Source of the DNA: Novosphingobium sp. NDB2Meth1
Lineage (GTDB): Bacteria > Pseudomonadota > Alphaproteobacteria > Sphingomonadales > Sphingomonadaceae
DNA length: 64,000 nt
Direction: 5' to 3'
Assembly (NCBI RefSeq): GCF_900117425.1
Contig: NZ_FPEH01000018.1
Coordinates: 1-64,000, forward strand
Positions 44,231 to 52,699 of the stretch are shown here, piece by piece. Within the stretch, counting starts at the first letter, position 1, and each line of letters begins with the position of its first letter. The notes beneath the pieces are model-generated. The model was not told the origin of the DNA. It made no database searches and saw only the letters and a list, made by a program, of their open reading frames with translations. A program made the translations under genes and the position numbers.

Positions 44231-45369
44231 AGCGAACGCCCCACCAAATCGCGCATGATCTCGCTGGTGCCGCCATAGATGCGCCGCACGCGTGCATCGC
44301 GCCAGATCCGGGCAATCGGGTACTCGTTCATGTAGCCCGCACCGCCGTGCAGCTGAAGCGCGGCATCGCAGGCCTCCCACTGCATCTCGGTGTGCCAGTA
44401 CTTGGAGGCCGCCGCCTCGTTCGCCGTCAGCTCGCCCCGCACATGGCGTTCGATGGCCCAGTCCAGATGCGCCCAGCCGACCTGGAGCTTGGCCTTGATG
44501 TCGGCGAGCGTGAACCGGGTGTTCTGGAAGTCGATCACCTTCTTGCCGAAGGCCGTGCGGTCGCGCACGAAGGCAACCGCCTCGTCATAGGCGCGCTGCG
44601 CCGCAGCCTGCGCCGTGATCGAGATCGAGAGGCGTTCCTGCGGCAGGTCGCTGACGAGATAGATGAAGCCGCGATTGACTTCGCCGATCACGTTGCTGGC
44701 TGGCACGCGCACATCGTTGAAGAACAGCTCGGACGTATCCGACATCCACTGGCCGATCTTGTCGAGATTGCGGCCGCGTTCGAACCCGGGGCGGGTGGCT
44801 TCCACGAGGATCAGCGAGGTGCCCTTTGCGCCCAGATCGGGTTCGGTCTTGCACACGGTGAGGATCAGGTCGGCGTTCTGGCCGTTGGTGATGTAGGTTT
44901 TCGAACCGTTGATGATGAAATCGTCGCCGTCCCGCCGGGCGGAGGCGCGCACGCCCTGAAGGTCGGAGCCGGCGCCGGGTTCGGTCATCGCGATCGCGCC
45001 GATGGCCTCCCCGCGCAGCATCTGCGGCAGCCAGCGCTGCTTCAGCGCATCGCTGGCGTAGCGCACGAGGTAGGGCATCGTGATGTCGCTCTGCAGCGTC
45101 ACGCTGTCCGACATCATCGCGTAGGTGAATTCCTCGTTGAGGATCGCGTTGAAGGTGAAATCGAGCGCCATACCGCCATATTCGCATGGCATGGTCGGGC
45201 ATAGCAGGCCAGCCTCGCCCGCTTTCAGCCAGAAATCACGCTTGACCACGCCGGCTTCGTCGAACTCGGCGATGCGGGGGGTGAATTCGCGCGCGATGAA
45301 CTTGCGGACCATGTCGCGGAAGGCGCGGTGCTCCTCGCCAAACAGGCGGCTGCCATCTCTCTCCAGCAT
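44227..45369 (-). CDS. Acyl-CoA dehydrogenase
   Basis: A 380-aa FAD dehydrogenase with AMTEPGAGSDLQGVR, TYITNGQNADLILT and LHGGAGYMNEYPIARIWRDARVRRIYGGTSEIMRDL. The Glu of the YEGT box is Gly, as in the enzyme at 8823, so the base is elsewhere. Its start lies 38 bases from the third copy of the shared palindrome, placing it in the hydroxylase regulon. It could process the branched short-chain acid released by meta cleavage (isobutyryl-CoA type), which is only context. Confidence 0.87.
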   Translation of the reverse strand: MLERDGSRLFGEEHRAFRDMVRKFIAREFTPRIAEFDEAGVVKRDFWLKAGEAGLLCPTMPCEYGGMALDFTFNAILNEEFTYAMMSDSVTLQSDITMPYLVRYASDALKQRWLPQMLRGEAIGAIAMTEPGAGSDLQGVRASARRDGDDFIINGSKTYITNGQNADLILTVCKTEPDLGAKGTSLILVEATRPGFERGRNLDKIGQWMSDTSELFFNDVRVPASNVIGEVNRGFIYLVSDLPQERLSISITAQAAAQRAYDEAVAFVRDRTAFGKKVIDFQNTRFTLADIKAKLQVGWAHLDWAIERHVRGELTANEAAASKYWHTEMQWEACDAALQLHGGAGYMNEYPIARIWRDARVRRIYGGTSEIMRDLVGRSL

Positions 45370-45406
45370 GCGGTGTGTTCCTCTACCTCTCGCGCCAATT
45401 TCATTT

Positions 45407-45427
45407 TTGCGTATAGATTAAACGCAA
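45407..45427. promoter_or_regulatory. Shared 21-bp palindrome, copy 3
   Basis: TTGCGT, nine bases, ACGCAA, perfect half-sites, extended on both sides by TT and AA so that eight-base arms pair. It lies between the divergent acyl-CoA dehydrogenase (ATG 45369) and P450 (ATG 45515). A separate short palindrome, AAACTAGTTT, is at 45482-45491 nearer the P450. Confidence 0.78.
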
Positions 45428-45514
45428 AAGTGTGATACCGTGCGGCTGCATAAATGCCCAGCGCCAAGATTGTAAAGTACTAAACTAGTTTGGCGTACGG
45501 AGAGGAGAGAGGCG

Positions 45515-46762
45515 ATGTCAGCAGTGGAAGCTCTGCCCCGCGAAGGGCTTGACGTATCGGAAGGTGGACTCTGGGCCCGCAGCGCCTGGCGGCCAATGTT
45601 CGCGCAGCTGCGCGAGAACGACCCGGTCAACTACTGCCAGAACAGCTTCTTCGGTCCGTACTGGTCGATCACCCGCTACGAGGACATCGTTGCGGTCGAG
45701 GGTGATCCTCAAACGTTCTCCTCTTCGTGGGAGCATGGCGGGATCGTCATTTTCGACATGCAGGACACCGGGGTCCAGCTGCGCATGTTCATCGCCATGG
45801 ATGATCCCGAGCACGGCGAGAAGCGCAAGGCCGTCGCGCCTGCCGTCGCGCCGAGCGAGATCACCAAACTGGCCGGCCCCTTGCGCGAACGGACACGAGC
45901 GATCCTTGATGCGCTCCCGGTCGGCACGCCATTCGATTGGGTGCACAGCGTTTCGATTCCGCTCACCACTGCCATGATCGCCACGTTGTTCGATTTCCCG
46001 TGGGAAGAGCGCAATAAGCTGCCTGAATGGTCCGACTGGGCCGCGAAGATCGATATTGGCCCCGATCCGGTGCTCAATGCCGAACGCGAGCGCCACGTCT
46101 TCGAAATGGCCGCGCGCTTCAAGGAGCTTTACGACGAACGCCGCGCAGCGCCGCCCAAGGCCGATCTGCTGTCGATGATGGCGCATTCCAGCTCGTTCGG
46201 GGACATGGACGAGCAGCGTTTCATCGGTGCGATCGCGCTGCTGCTGGTCGGCGGAAACGACACCACGCGCAATTCGATGTCGGGTCTGATCGAGCGGATC
46301 AACCAGTTCCCGGATGCTTGGGCGGCGGTGAAAACCGATCCGGCAGCGCTCGCCTCGGGCGCGGCAACAGAAACCATCCGCTTGCAGACCCCTATCGCGC
46401 ACATGCGCCGCACCGCCACGCGCGATGTGGAATTCCGCGGCAAGACCATCCGCAAGGGGGACAAGGTCGTGCTCTGGTACAACTCGGCCAACCGCGATGA
46501 AACCGTATTCCCCGATGGCGACCGCTGGGACCCGGCGCGCGAAAACTCGCGGCGCCACCTCTCGTTCGGCTATGGCATCCACCGCTGCCTCGGCGCGCGT
46601 CTCGCCGAGCTGCAGCTGGTCACGCTTATCGAGGAAATGGCGGCGCGCGACATGGAGGTCAAAATGGTCGGAGAGCCGCACCGGCTGCCCTCCTGTTTCA
46701 CCAATGGCTATGAGCAAATCATGGTCACGATGACCCGCGCGGAAGGGGGCGCCCATGGCTGA
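45515..46762 (+). CDS. Cytochrome P450, CYP153-like
   Basis: A soluble 415-aa P450. The I-helix ALLLVGGNDTTRNSMSG (about 242-257), the ExxR ETIR at 286-289 and the heme loop FGYGIHRCLG with Cys358 are complete. GGNDTTRNSM and the heme-loop context are characteristic of CYP153 enzymes, which hydroxylate terminal carbons of alkanes, limonene or p-cymene. GAGGAGAG precedes ATG 45515. No plant-type or bacterial P450 ferredoxin gene is adjacent. A rubredoxin gene overlaps its 3' end by 8 bases. Confidence 0.9.
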   Translation: MSAVEALPREGLDVSEGGLWARSAWRPMFAQLRENDPVNYCQNSFFGPYWSITRYEDIVAVEGDPQTFSSSWEHGGIVIFDMQDTGVQLRMFIAMDDPEHGEKRKAVAPAVAPSEITKLAGPLRERTRAILDALPVGTPFDWVHSVSIPLTTAMIATLFDFPWEERNKLPEWSDWAAKIDIGPDPVLNAERERHVFEMAARFKELYDERRAAPPKADLLSMMAHSSSFGDMDEQRFIGAIALLLVGGNDTTRNSMSGLIERINQFPDAWAAVKTDPAALASGAATETIRLQTPIAHMRRTATRDVEFRGKTIRKGDKVVLWYNSANRDETVFPDGDRWDPARENSRRHLSFGYGIHRCLGARLAELQLVTLIEEMAARDMEVKMVGEPHRLPSCFTNGYEQIMVTMTRAEGGAHG

Positions 46763-46934
46763 TGCCTTCCGCCGCTATCGCTGCCAGAATTGCAGCCACG
46801 TCTACGACGAGGCGCTGGGCGATCTCGAATCCGGTCTGGCCCCGGGCACGCGCTGGGAAGACGTGCCCGACGACTGGATCTGCCCGGAATGCGGTTCGGA
46901 AAAGCGCGATTATATGCTGATCGACTGGGAGTAG
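46755..46934 (+). CDS. Rubredoxin
   Basis: A 59-aa protein that is easily missed. Iron ligands are Cys10-x2-Cys13 (CQNC) and Cys43-x2-Cys46 (CPEC), with the classic WEDVPDDWICPECG motif. Rubredoxins pass electrons to AlkB-type hydroxylases; pairing with a P450 is unusual. The ATG lies inside the end of the P450 gene in another frame, so its translation is coupled to the P450. Partners could be the P450 or the XylM-like hydroxylase. No rubredoxin reductase gene is seen. It converges on the CoA-transferase genes with a 10-base gap. Confidence 0.92.
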   Translation: MADAFRRYRCQNCSHVYDEALGDLESGLAPGTRWEDVPDDWICPECGSEKRDYMLIDWE

Positions 46935-46944
46935 TTCCCCTGCG

Positions 46945-47604
46945 CTACTCTACGTAGTGTGCGGTCGTCTTGGCCCGCAGGTCCTCCGCACTCACGCCCG
47001 GCGCAAGCTCGATCAGCTTGAATGGCGAGGCATGATCGAGCCGCGCGAAGACCGCGAGATCGGTGATTACCATGTCGACCACGCCCTTGCCGGTCAGCGG
47101 CAGGGTGCAGGCGGGGATGAACTTAGGCGCGCCGTCCTTGGCGCAGTGCTCCATCACCACGATGATCTTCTTGACGCCTGCGACGAGGTCCATCGCGCCG
47201 CCCATGCCCTTGATCATCTTGCCGGGCACCATCCAGTTGGCGATGTCGCCGTTTTCGGCCACTTCCATCGCGCCCAGCACGGTGAGGTCGATGTGCCCGC
47301 CGCGGATCATCGCAAAGCTCTGCGCGCTGTCGAAATAGGCCGATTGCGGCAGTTCGCTGATCGTCTGCTTGCCGGCGTTGATGAGGTCGGCGTCTTCCTC
47401 GCCCGCGAGCGGAAAGGGCCCGATGCCGAGCATGCCGTTCTCGCTCTGCAGCGTGACGGTCATGCCTTCGGGGATATGGTTCGCCACCAAGGTCGGGATG
47501 CCGATGCCGAGGTTCACATAGAAGCCGTCCTGAAGCTCGCGCGCGGCGCGGGCGGCCATCTGGTCGCGGGTCCAGCCTGCGGTCAGTCCATCATGCTTGG
47601 TCAT
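46945..47604 (-). CDS. 3-oxoacid CoA-transferase subunit B
   Basis: This is the beta subunit (219 aa) of succinyl-CoA:3-ketoacid CoA transferase. [15 protein letters not shown] and [14 protein letters not shown], whose Glu is the catalytic residue, are decisive, and [18 protein letters not shown] follows. It would activate a keto acid (3-oxoadipate or acetoacetate type) from succinyl-CoA. It overlaps subunit A by one base. Confidence 0.93.
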   Translation of the reverse strand: MTKHDGLTAGWTRDQMAARAARELQDGFYVNLGIGIPTLVANHIPEGMTVTLQSENGMLGIGPFPLAGEEDADLINAGKQTISELPQSAYFDSAQSFAMIRGGHIDLTVLGAMEVAENGDIANWMVPGKMIKGMGGAMDLVAGVKKIIVVMEHCAKDGAPKFIPACTLPLTGKGVVDMVITDLAVFARLDHASPFKLIELAPGVSAEDLRAKTTAHYVE

Positions 47605-48314
47605 CAGCCGACATCCGTGTTGCGAACAGTGCGGAACTCGATCTTCTTGTCGTAAGGCGAACCCACGATCATCCGCTGGACGTAGACGCCCGGCAGGTGG
47701 ACGCTATCTGGATCAAGGCTGCCGGTGGGGACGATTTCCTCCACCTCGACCACGCAGACCTTGCCGCAGGTTGCCGCCGGCACGTTGAAATTGCGTGCCG
47801 TCTTGCGGAACACGACGTTGCCGGTCTCGTCCGCCTTCCATGCCTTTACCAGCGCCAGATCGGCGAAGATGCCTTCCTCGAGAATGTATTCCTGGCCGCC
47901 GAAAACCTTGGATTCCTTGCCCTCGGCCACCAGGGTGCCGACACCGGTCTTGGTGTAGAAGCCCGGAATGCCCGCGCCGCCCGCACGCATGCGTTCGGCC
48001 AGCGTGCCCTGGGGGCAGAATTCCACTTCCAGCTCGCCCGAAAGGTACTGACGCTCGAACTCCTTGTTCTCGCCCACGTAGCTGGCGATCATCTTCTTCA
48101 CCTGCCGCGTGCGCAGCAGCATGCCGATGCCTTCGTTGTCGATCCCGGCGTTGTTGCTGGCAAAGGTGAGGTCCTTGACCCCGGAATCGCGCACCGCATT
48201 CAGGAGGCGCTCGGGAATGCCGCAAAGGCCGAAGCCCCCGCAGGCGATCAGGAGACCATCGCGCAGCAGCCCGTCAAGGGCACTGGCGGCATCGGGATAA
48301 AGCTTGTTGGCCAT
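47604..48314 (-). CDS. 3-oxoacid CoA-transferase subunit A
   Basis: The alpha subunit (236 aa), with [48 protein letters not shown] and FRKTARNFN. The pair is normally a heterotetramer. Its gene is divergent from a LysR gene and shares an 86-base promoter region with a LysR-type box. Acetoacetate made by the BKACE enzyme at 4456 would be one plausible substrate, by inference. Confidence 0.93.
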   Translation of the reverse strand: MANKLYPDAASALDGLLRDGLLIACGGFGLCGIPERLLNAVRDSGVKDLTFASNNAGIDNEGIGMLLRTRQVKKMIASYVGENKEFERQYLSGELEVEFCPQGTLAERMRAGGAGIPGFYTKTGVGTLVAEGKESKVFGGQEYILEEGIFADLALVKAWKADETGNVVFRKTARNFNVPAATCGKVCVVEVEEIVPTGSLDPDSVHLPGVYVQRMIVGSPYDKKIEFRTVRNTDVG

Positions 48315-48374
48315 GGTTCCTCCGTGCGGGGTTGAACCTTACGGCTCCGAAGGATTAGGTTCCAATGATTAGAT

Positions 48375-48391
48375 TTATCCAGATTTGATAA
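48375..48391. promoter_or_regulatory. LysR-type operator candidate
   Basis: TTATC, seven bases, GATAA: a perfect 17-bp inverted repeat of the T-N11-A kind, in the gap between the divergent CoA-transferase (48314) and LysR (48401) genes. It nearly abuts the lysR start, as expected for autorepression. Confidence 0.6.
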
Positions 48392-48400
48392 GAGTTGGCT

Positions 48401-49273
48401 ATGCATAAGCTTGCAATCTACCACCTTGAAACGCTGCTCTGGATCGCCCGTCTCGGCACTTTCCGCGCAGCGGCCGAGCGCCTGCATACCACTCAGCCAG
48501 CCATCTCAGCCCGCGTCCGCGAGATCGAGACTCAACTGGGAGTTGCCATCTTTCGCCGCGAGGGCAGGGGCGTGGTGTTGACAGCGCGAGGTCGGCAACT
48601 GGTTCAGGATTGCGAACCTTTGCTTGCAGGGTTGGAACGCGCGCTGCTTGAAGCAGGAAGCTATGCCGGGGCGACCGGGGTAGTGCGGATTGCTGCGGGC
48701 GAGATCGCGGCGGCCACTTGCCTCCCGCAATTTGTCAGCTCGGTGGGCCATGATTTTCCTGGCGTCACCCTCCAGATCGACCTCGATCTGACTGCACGAA
48801 TGCTGCAGAACGTGCTGGCAGGCACACGCGACATCGCGTTTCTCGCAGGTCCCGTTTCCAGCCCTGGCCTGCGCACAATGCCGATCGGGGACGTTGGTCT
48901 CGTCTGGTTGACCAGCCCGCGCGCGGATTTCCCGCCGTATCTTGATGTGCGTGCCCCGGTGTGGTCCGTCGGGGAGCATTCGCCGATTCATCGGATCGCG
49001 GGCGAGAGCCTTAGATCGGCTGGATTGCGGCTGCGCGCCTTCAACTTGTGCAACAATGTCGAGACCATGCTTTCTCTTGTCGCGCGTGGCACTGGTGCAG
49101 CGCTCTTCCCGGAAACCATGGCGCGCCGCTACATTGCAAACGGCAGCCTCGTCGAATGCCATGTTCCGCCGATTGCTCGCTTGCAGTTCGAAGTCGCCAT
49201 ACGGGAAAACGAAAGCGATCCGGTGACCTTGGAATTGTTCCGACGCGCGTCTGCGCTTTCTGTCGCTACCTGA
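48401..49273 (+). CDS. LysR-family transcriptional regulator
   Basis: A full-length 290-aa LysR regulator. The helix-turn-helix reads GTFRAAAERLHTTQPAISARVREIETQLG, then FRREGRGVVLTARG. The C-terminal effector-binding region includes LAGTRDIAFLAGPV and ARGTGAALFPETMA. I use ATG 48401; a TTG at 48395 is in frame but less likely. It is divergent from the CoA transferase and probably activates it in response to a keto acid. Confidence 0.88.
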   Translation: MHKLAIYHLETLLWIARLGTFRAAAERLHTTQPAISARVREIETQLGVAIFRREGRGVVLTARGRQLVQDCEPLLAGLERALLEAGSYAGATGVVRIAAGEIAAATCLPQFVSSVGHDFPGVTLQIDLDLTARMLQNVLAGTRDIAFLAGPVSSPGLRTMPIGDVGLVWLTSPRADFPPYLDVRAPVWSVGEHSPIHRIAGESLRSAGLRLRAFNLCNNVETMLSLVARGTGAALFPETMARRYIANGSLVECHVPPIARLQFEVAIRENESDPVTLELFRRASALSVAT

Positions 49274-49734
49274 GTTGACGGACAGAGGCTCCCGGATGTT
49301 GGCAATGCGCCACACTACATTCGATTCAGCCCGGCCCATGAACCGATCGTCGAAAAGCCCTAAATCATGGGGGTAAGGTTGGGGGTATTGACAGACGATA
49401 CCTCAAAAAAAGATTTTAAAACAAAAATTTGTAGGTTCATAAAAGATCCCTCCTCCGCTACCAATCGCTTATCCGGAAGCTTCCAGATGCTTCCGGGCAT
49501 TCCAAGAAGATCAAAGAAGAGCAGAGGTTTGCGGGTGATTCGGGTCCGCATGCGCCTGGTGCCTTCCTCGTGCAACCAAATTTGGCGTGAGTGGTGGGCA
49601 CCGGAATGACAGACACTGGGGTTGCGAGCCTGTCAGCTGGAATACGCCAAGATTAAAGTCTTCTAACGCGCGCTTCGCCGCAGTGGGGTTGCTCATCCGC
49701 AGCTGTGGACGGCTCGGACCGGCCAGCACGAAAC
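49274..49734. other. Gene-poor segment with AT-rich stretch
   Basis: No gene is recognisable. Bases 49377-49450 are markedly AT-rich compared with the GC-rich surroundings, with runs of A and T. Short open frames on either strand have no known motif. The change of composition, together with the broken glmS piece that follows, suggests an old insertion boundary. No terminal inverted repeat, transposase or tRNA is visible. Confidence 0.5.
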
Positions 49735-49762
49735 AAGCCTCCGGCCCTTGGACCGGAGGCTT
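49735..49762 (-). terminator. Hairpin terminator after the glmS fragment
   Basis: Perfect ten-base arms AAGCCTCCGG and CCGGAGGCTT around loop CCCTTGGA. On the minus strand the stem is followed by TTGTTT. It lies 22 bases after the last recognisable glmS codon, so it may have been the terminator of a gene once joined to that fragment. Confidence 0.6.
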
Positions 49763-49784
49763 GCCCTGCCAGCCCGCGGCGTTG

Positions 49785-49970
49785 GGGCTCCTCGGCCAGC
49801 ACTTGCCCCAGATTGATCAGTTTGCCCCCGGCTCGGCGGCGCACGATCGCTCCGTCTTCGACGGTAGCGATACCGGCTGAGGCATACCCGCGGTATTGGT
49901 GCCGACGTAATGCTGTGAACAGGCAACCTTCAACAGGCTGGCCACTGACGATCCCCACAATGCCTCACAT
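49785..49970 (-). pseudogene. glmS: glmS 5' fragment, catalytic Cys codon is a stop
   Basis: Sixty-two codons read as the start of glucosamine-6-phosphate synthase: GIVGIV, then RRHQYRGYASAGIATVEDGA and GKLINLGQVLAEEP, with the typical order. The second codon, which must be the catalytic Cys after initiator Met, is TGA (49967-49965). The rest of the protein (about 550 residues) is missing. The piece is therefore a dead relic. The sequence is otherwise little decayed, so the truncation may be recent or the fragment was copied from an intact gene elsewhere. Confidence 0.85.
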
Positions 49971-50272
49971 GATAAGTCCCTTCGCCGCATAGAGCATGGC
50001 TGTTGGTTATCCCTTTCGGCATGGGCTCTCTGCGCCTGCGGCCTTTGCGGCGGCTTTTCTGGCGGGTTACGAATGCGTCATGTTGGCAGGACAGGGCCAG
50101 GTCTCCGCAGGAAGGCCACAACCGGCGTGCCTGCCGTTTGATCCGATCCGGACATGATTTGCCACAAGGCCATTGCAAGACATGTTGCGATGAGACTATG
50201 GGCGCCCGCATTCGTTACCGGCAGGCTGGACCTCTGCTGGGCATGTCGTCAATTTGACAGCAGGCAGCAGAG
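49971..50272. other. Intergenic region upstream of the efflux operon
   Basis: About 300 bases without a recognisable gene. A minus-strand open frame covers most of it but shows no motif. It must contain the promoter of the efflux operon, yet I see no clear box. A repeated CAGCAG/CTGCTG pairing flanks 50238-50270, just before the czcC-like start. Confidence 0.4.
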
Positions 50273-51574
50273 ATGGTCCGATTTTTGTCCCTTACGCGAC
50301 AGTTCTGGTGGGTTGCCGTTGCTTGCAGTCTGCCTGGAACGTCTTTCGCACAAGCCGGTCCTTCAATCGCCGATCAAGCCGCTGTTTCGAAGCTGTCGCT
50401 GGAAGCGGCCATGCTGGCTGCCGAGAACGACAACATCGATGTGCTCCGTTCCCGGCTCGCAGTCCGAACCGCAGAGGCAAACCGGAAGATCGCCGATACC
50501 GCACCCAACCCCAACCTGAATCTCAGCGCAGTCCAGATCCGTCCGAACCTGATCGGTACGAGGCGCGTGGACCAGATCGCCGATACGCTGGTCAGCGTGG
50601 ACATGGTGCTGGAACGCGGTGGCAAGCGCCGGGCGAGGACCGCTGCGGCATCCGCCCTGCTGGCGGCAAGCCGAACCGATCTGGCTGCAACCCGGCGCGA
50701 TATTCGCGAGGCCATCTTCGACAGCTACTTCGATCTCAAGGCTGCCGAACAGCGGGTCGACCTGCTTGGAAACATTGCGGCCAGCTATACGCAGGGCCTG
50801 CAGCTGGCCGGCCTGAAAACGCGTTCCGGTGCCATTTCCGGTGCCGATCTGGCACGCCAGAAGGTAGAGGCATCGCGCGCGAATACCGATCTTCAGCAGG
50901 CCCAGGCCGATCTGCGGAGCGCGCGCCTCGTTCTTGCCACTCTGATCGGGCAAGAGCGATTGGCCGATACGATCTCCACCACATCGGATTGGCCCGGCAG
51001 CGATGTTTCCGGCCAGTCGGCGCCTGCCGATCTGCTGGCATTGCAGCGACCCGAGGTGCTTTCGGCGCAATCGCGGCTCAGCGCGGCCCAGCGCAGTCTC
51101 GACGGGGCCAACGCGCTGCGCAAGCAGGATGTCACGGTCACGCTCCAGTATGAACGCGCACCCGCATCGCTGGGCATCGGCAGTTCGGTCGGTTTCGGCG
51201 TTTCGGTTCCGCTCGCGATCCGCAATCGCTATCGCGGCGAGGTCGATGCGGCGGGGACCCAGCTCGTTCAGGCCGAAGCCGAACTGCGCAAGGCGACTGC
51301 CGTGGCCACTGCCGACATCGTGATTGCCCGCAATGCCTACCAGCAAGCAGCGACCCGGCGCCAGACGATCGAGGACGAGCAGCTTCCCGCGGCTCGCCAC
51401 GCCGCCCGGATCGCCGAGTTCGCCTACGGCAATGGCGCTACATCGCTGCTTGAACTGCTCGATGCGCGCCGCTCCCTGCGCGCGGTCGAGCTTGATGCAA
51501 TCGACGCACGCAATGACGAGGCCCATGCCTTTGCCCGCTTGAACGCGGCGCAGACTACAGCGGATGACAACTGA
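50273..51574 (+). CDS. czcC: CzcC/TolC-like outer-membrane efflux protein
   Basis: A 433-aa outer-membrane factor with a signal peptide (about 1-27, ending SFAQA). The two repeated coiled-coil halves are seen as PNPNLNLSAVQIRP, then FDLKAAEQRVDLL and later GFGVSVPLAIRNRYRGEV. The YGNGATSLLELLDARRSL end is typical. It forms the exit duct of a tripartite heavy-metal RND pump with the next two genes. The czcB-like gene overlaps its 3' end by 11 bases. Confidence 0.88.
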   Translation: MVRFLSLTRQFWWVAVACSLPGTSFAQAGPSIADQAAVSKLSLEAAMLAAENDNIDVLRSRLAVRTAEANRKIADTAPNPNLNLSAVQIRPNLIGTRRVDQIADTLVSVDMVLERGGKRRARTAAASALLAASRTDLAATRRDIREAIFDSYFDLKAAEQRVDLLGNIAASYTQGLQLAGLKTRSGAISGADLARQKVEASRANTDLQQAQADLRSARLVLATLIGQERLADTISTTSDWPGSDVSGQSAPADLLALQRPEVLSAQSRLSAAQRSLDGANALRKQDVTVTLQYERAPASLGIGSSVGFGVSVPLAIRNRYRGEVDAAGTQLVQAEAELRKATAVATADIVIARNAYQQAATRRQTIEDEQLPAARHAARIAEFAYGNGATSLLELLDARRSLRAVELDAIDARNDEAHAFARLNAAQTTADDN

Positions 51575-52694
51575 AATGCGCGCTACCACCTTGTTTTCCG
51601 GAACCGTTCTGCTCGCGCTTGCCGCCGGCTCGCTGGCCGCCTGCGGCAGTTCCGCTCCGCCCGAAGCGCCGCCTGCCAAGACCGAACCCGGGGTGATCGC
51701 CTTCGCTCCGGGGTCGGATGAGCTCAATGCGGTCACGGTTCTCACAGCCAAGTCCAGCCCGCTGCCGGTATCGGCAGACCTCAATGCCCGGCTCGTGGTT
51801 GACGAGACGCTGACCAGCCGGGTCGGCACCCCTGTGGCCGGACGCGTGACGCAGCTGCTTGTCGATATCGCCGAGCAGGTCCGGGCCGGGCAGGTTCTCG
51901 CCACGATCGATGCGCCCGATCTGGGCCAGGCGCGGGCCGATGTGCTCACTGCGCAGGCGGTCAGCGCCCAGAAGGCGCGCGAGATGGCGCGCTCGCGCGT
52001 GCTGTTCCAGGGCGAGGCGATCGCCCGGCGGGATCTTGAGGCGGCCGAGGCCGACTCCGCATCCGCCGCCGCGGAACTCGAGCGCGCCCGGCTCAGGCTG
52101 CGCAATCTCGGTGGCGGGCGCGGGGACAGCCTGGCGCTGACCAGCCCGATCGCTGGTTACGTCGTCGATCGCCAGCTCAATCCGGGGCAGCAGGTCAGCG
52201 CCGGCCAGGGGCCGCTGTTCACCGTATCCGACCCGACCCGCCTGTGGCTTCTGATCGACGTTCCCGAGGATGCGGCAGCCCGCGCCAAGGTGGGCGAGAT
52301 GGTTGAGTTCTCCGTACCCGCGTGGCCGGACCGGACGTTCTCCGCGCGGGTTACCAAGGTGGGGCTGGCAGTCGACCCCAACACCCGCCGTGTGCAGCTG
52401 CGTGCCGAGCTTGCAAACACCGATCTGGCCCTGAAGCCTGAGATGTATGCCCGCGCCCGACTGGTGACCGATGACGGGCGCACTGCCATCAAGGTGCCGA
52501 ATGCCGCAATCGTCGAAGCCGGGATCAAGAGCTTCGTGTTCCGTGTCGAGGGACCGGGCCGGTTCCGCCGGATCCCGGTGCAGGTGGGCGAGCGGGGCGA
52601 GAACTTCTCGTTCGTCACCGCAGGCCTGAAGGACGGTGACAAGATCGTCGGTGAGGGCGCGCTGCTGCTCAATGCCCAGATGACCGGGAACTGA
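51564..52694 (+). CDS. czcB: RND efflux periplasmic adaptor (CzcB-like lipoprotein)
   Basis: A 376-aa membrane-fusion protein. LAAC gives a lipobox with Cys27, so it is probably anchored in the inner membrane. The biotinyl/lipoyl-like half PVAGRVTQLLVDIAEQVRAGQVLATIDAPD, a coiled-coil hairpin (about 105-175) and the second half LTSPIAGYVVDRQLNPGQQV are clear. ATG 51564 is chosen; ATG 51576 is possible. It has no His-rich metal-binding N-terminus. It ends 5 bases before the pump gene. Confidence 0.88.
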   Translation: MTTEMRATTLFSGTVLLALAAGSLAACGSSAPPEAPPAKTEPGVIAFAPGSDELNAVTVLTAKSSPLPVSADLNARLVVDETLTSRVGTPVAGRVTQLLVDIAEQVRAGQVLATIDAPDLGQARADVLTAQAVSAQKAREMARSRVLFQGEAIARRDLEAAEADSASAAAELERARLRLRNLGGGRGDSLALTSPIAGYVVDRQLNPGQQVSAGQGPLFTVSDPTRLWLLIDVPEDAAARAKVGEMVEFSVPAWPDRTFSARVTKVGLAVDPNTRRVQLRAELANTDLALKPEMYARARLVTDDGRTAIKVPNAAIVEAGIKSFVFRVEGPGRFRRIPVQVGERGENFSFVTAGLKDGDKIVGEGALLLNAQMTGN

Positions 52695-52699
52695 GTCCC

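Noticed and set aside
49785..49970. Tn7-type attachment site at glmS
   Set aside because: Tn7 elements insert downstream of the glmS 3' end, whereas this is a 5' fragment, and no transposition genes or end repeats are seen.
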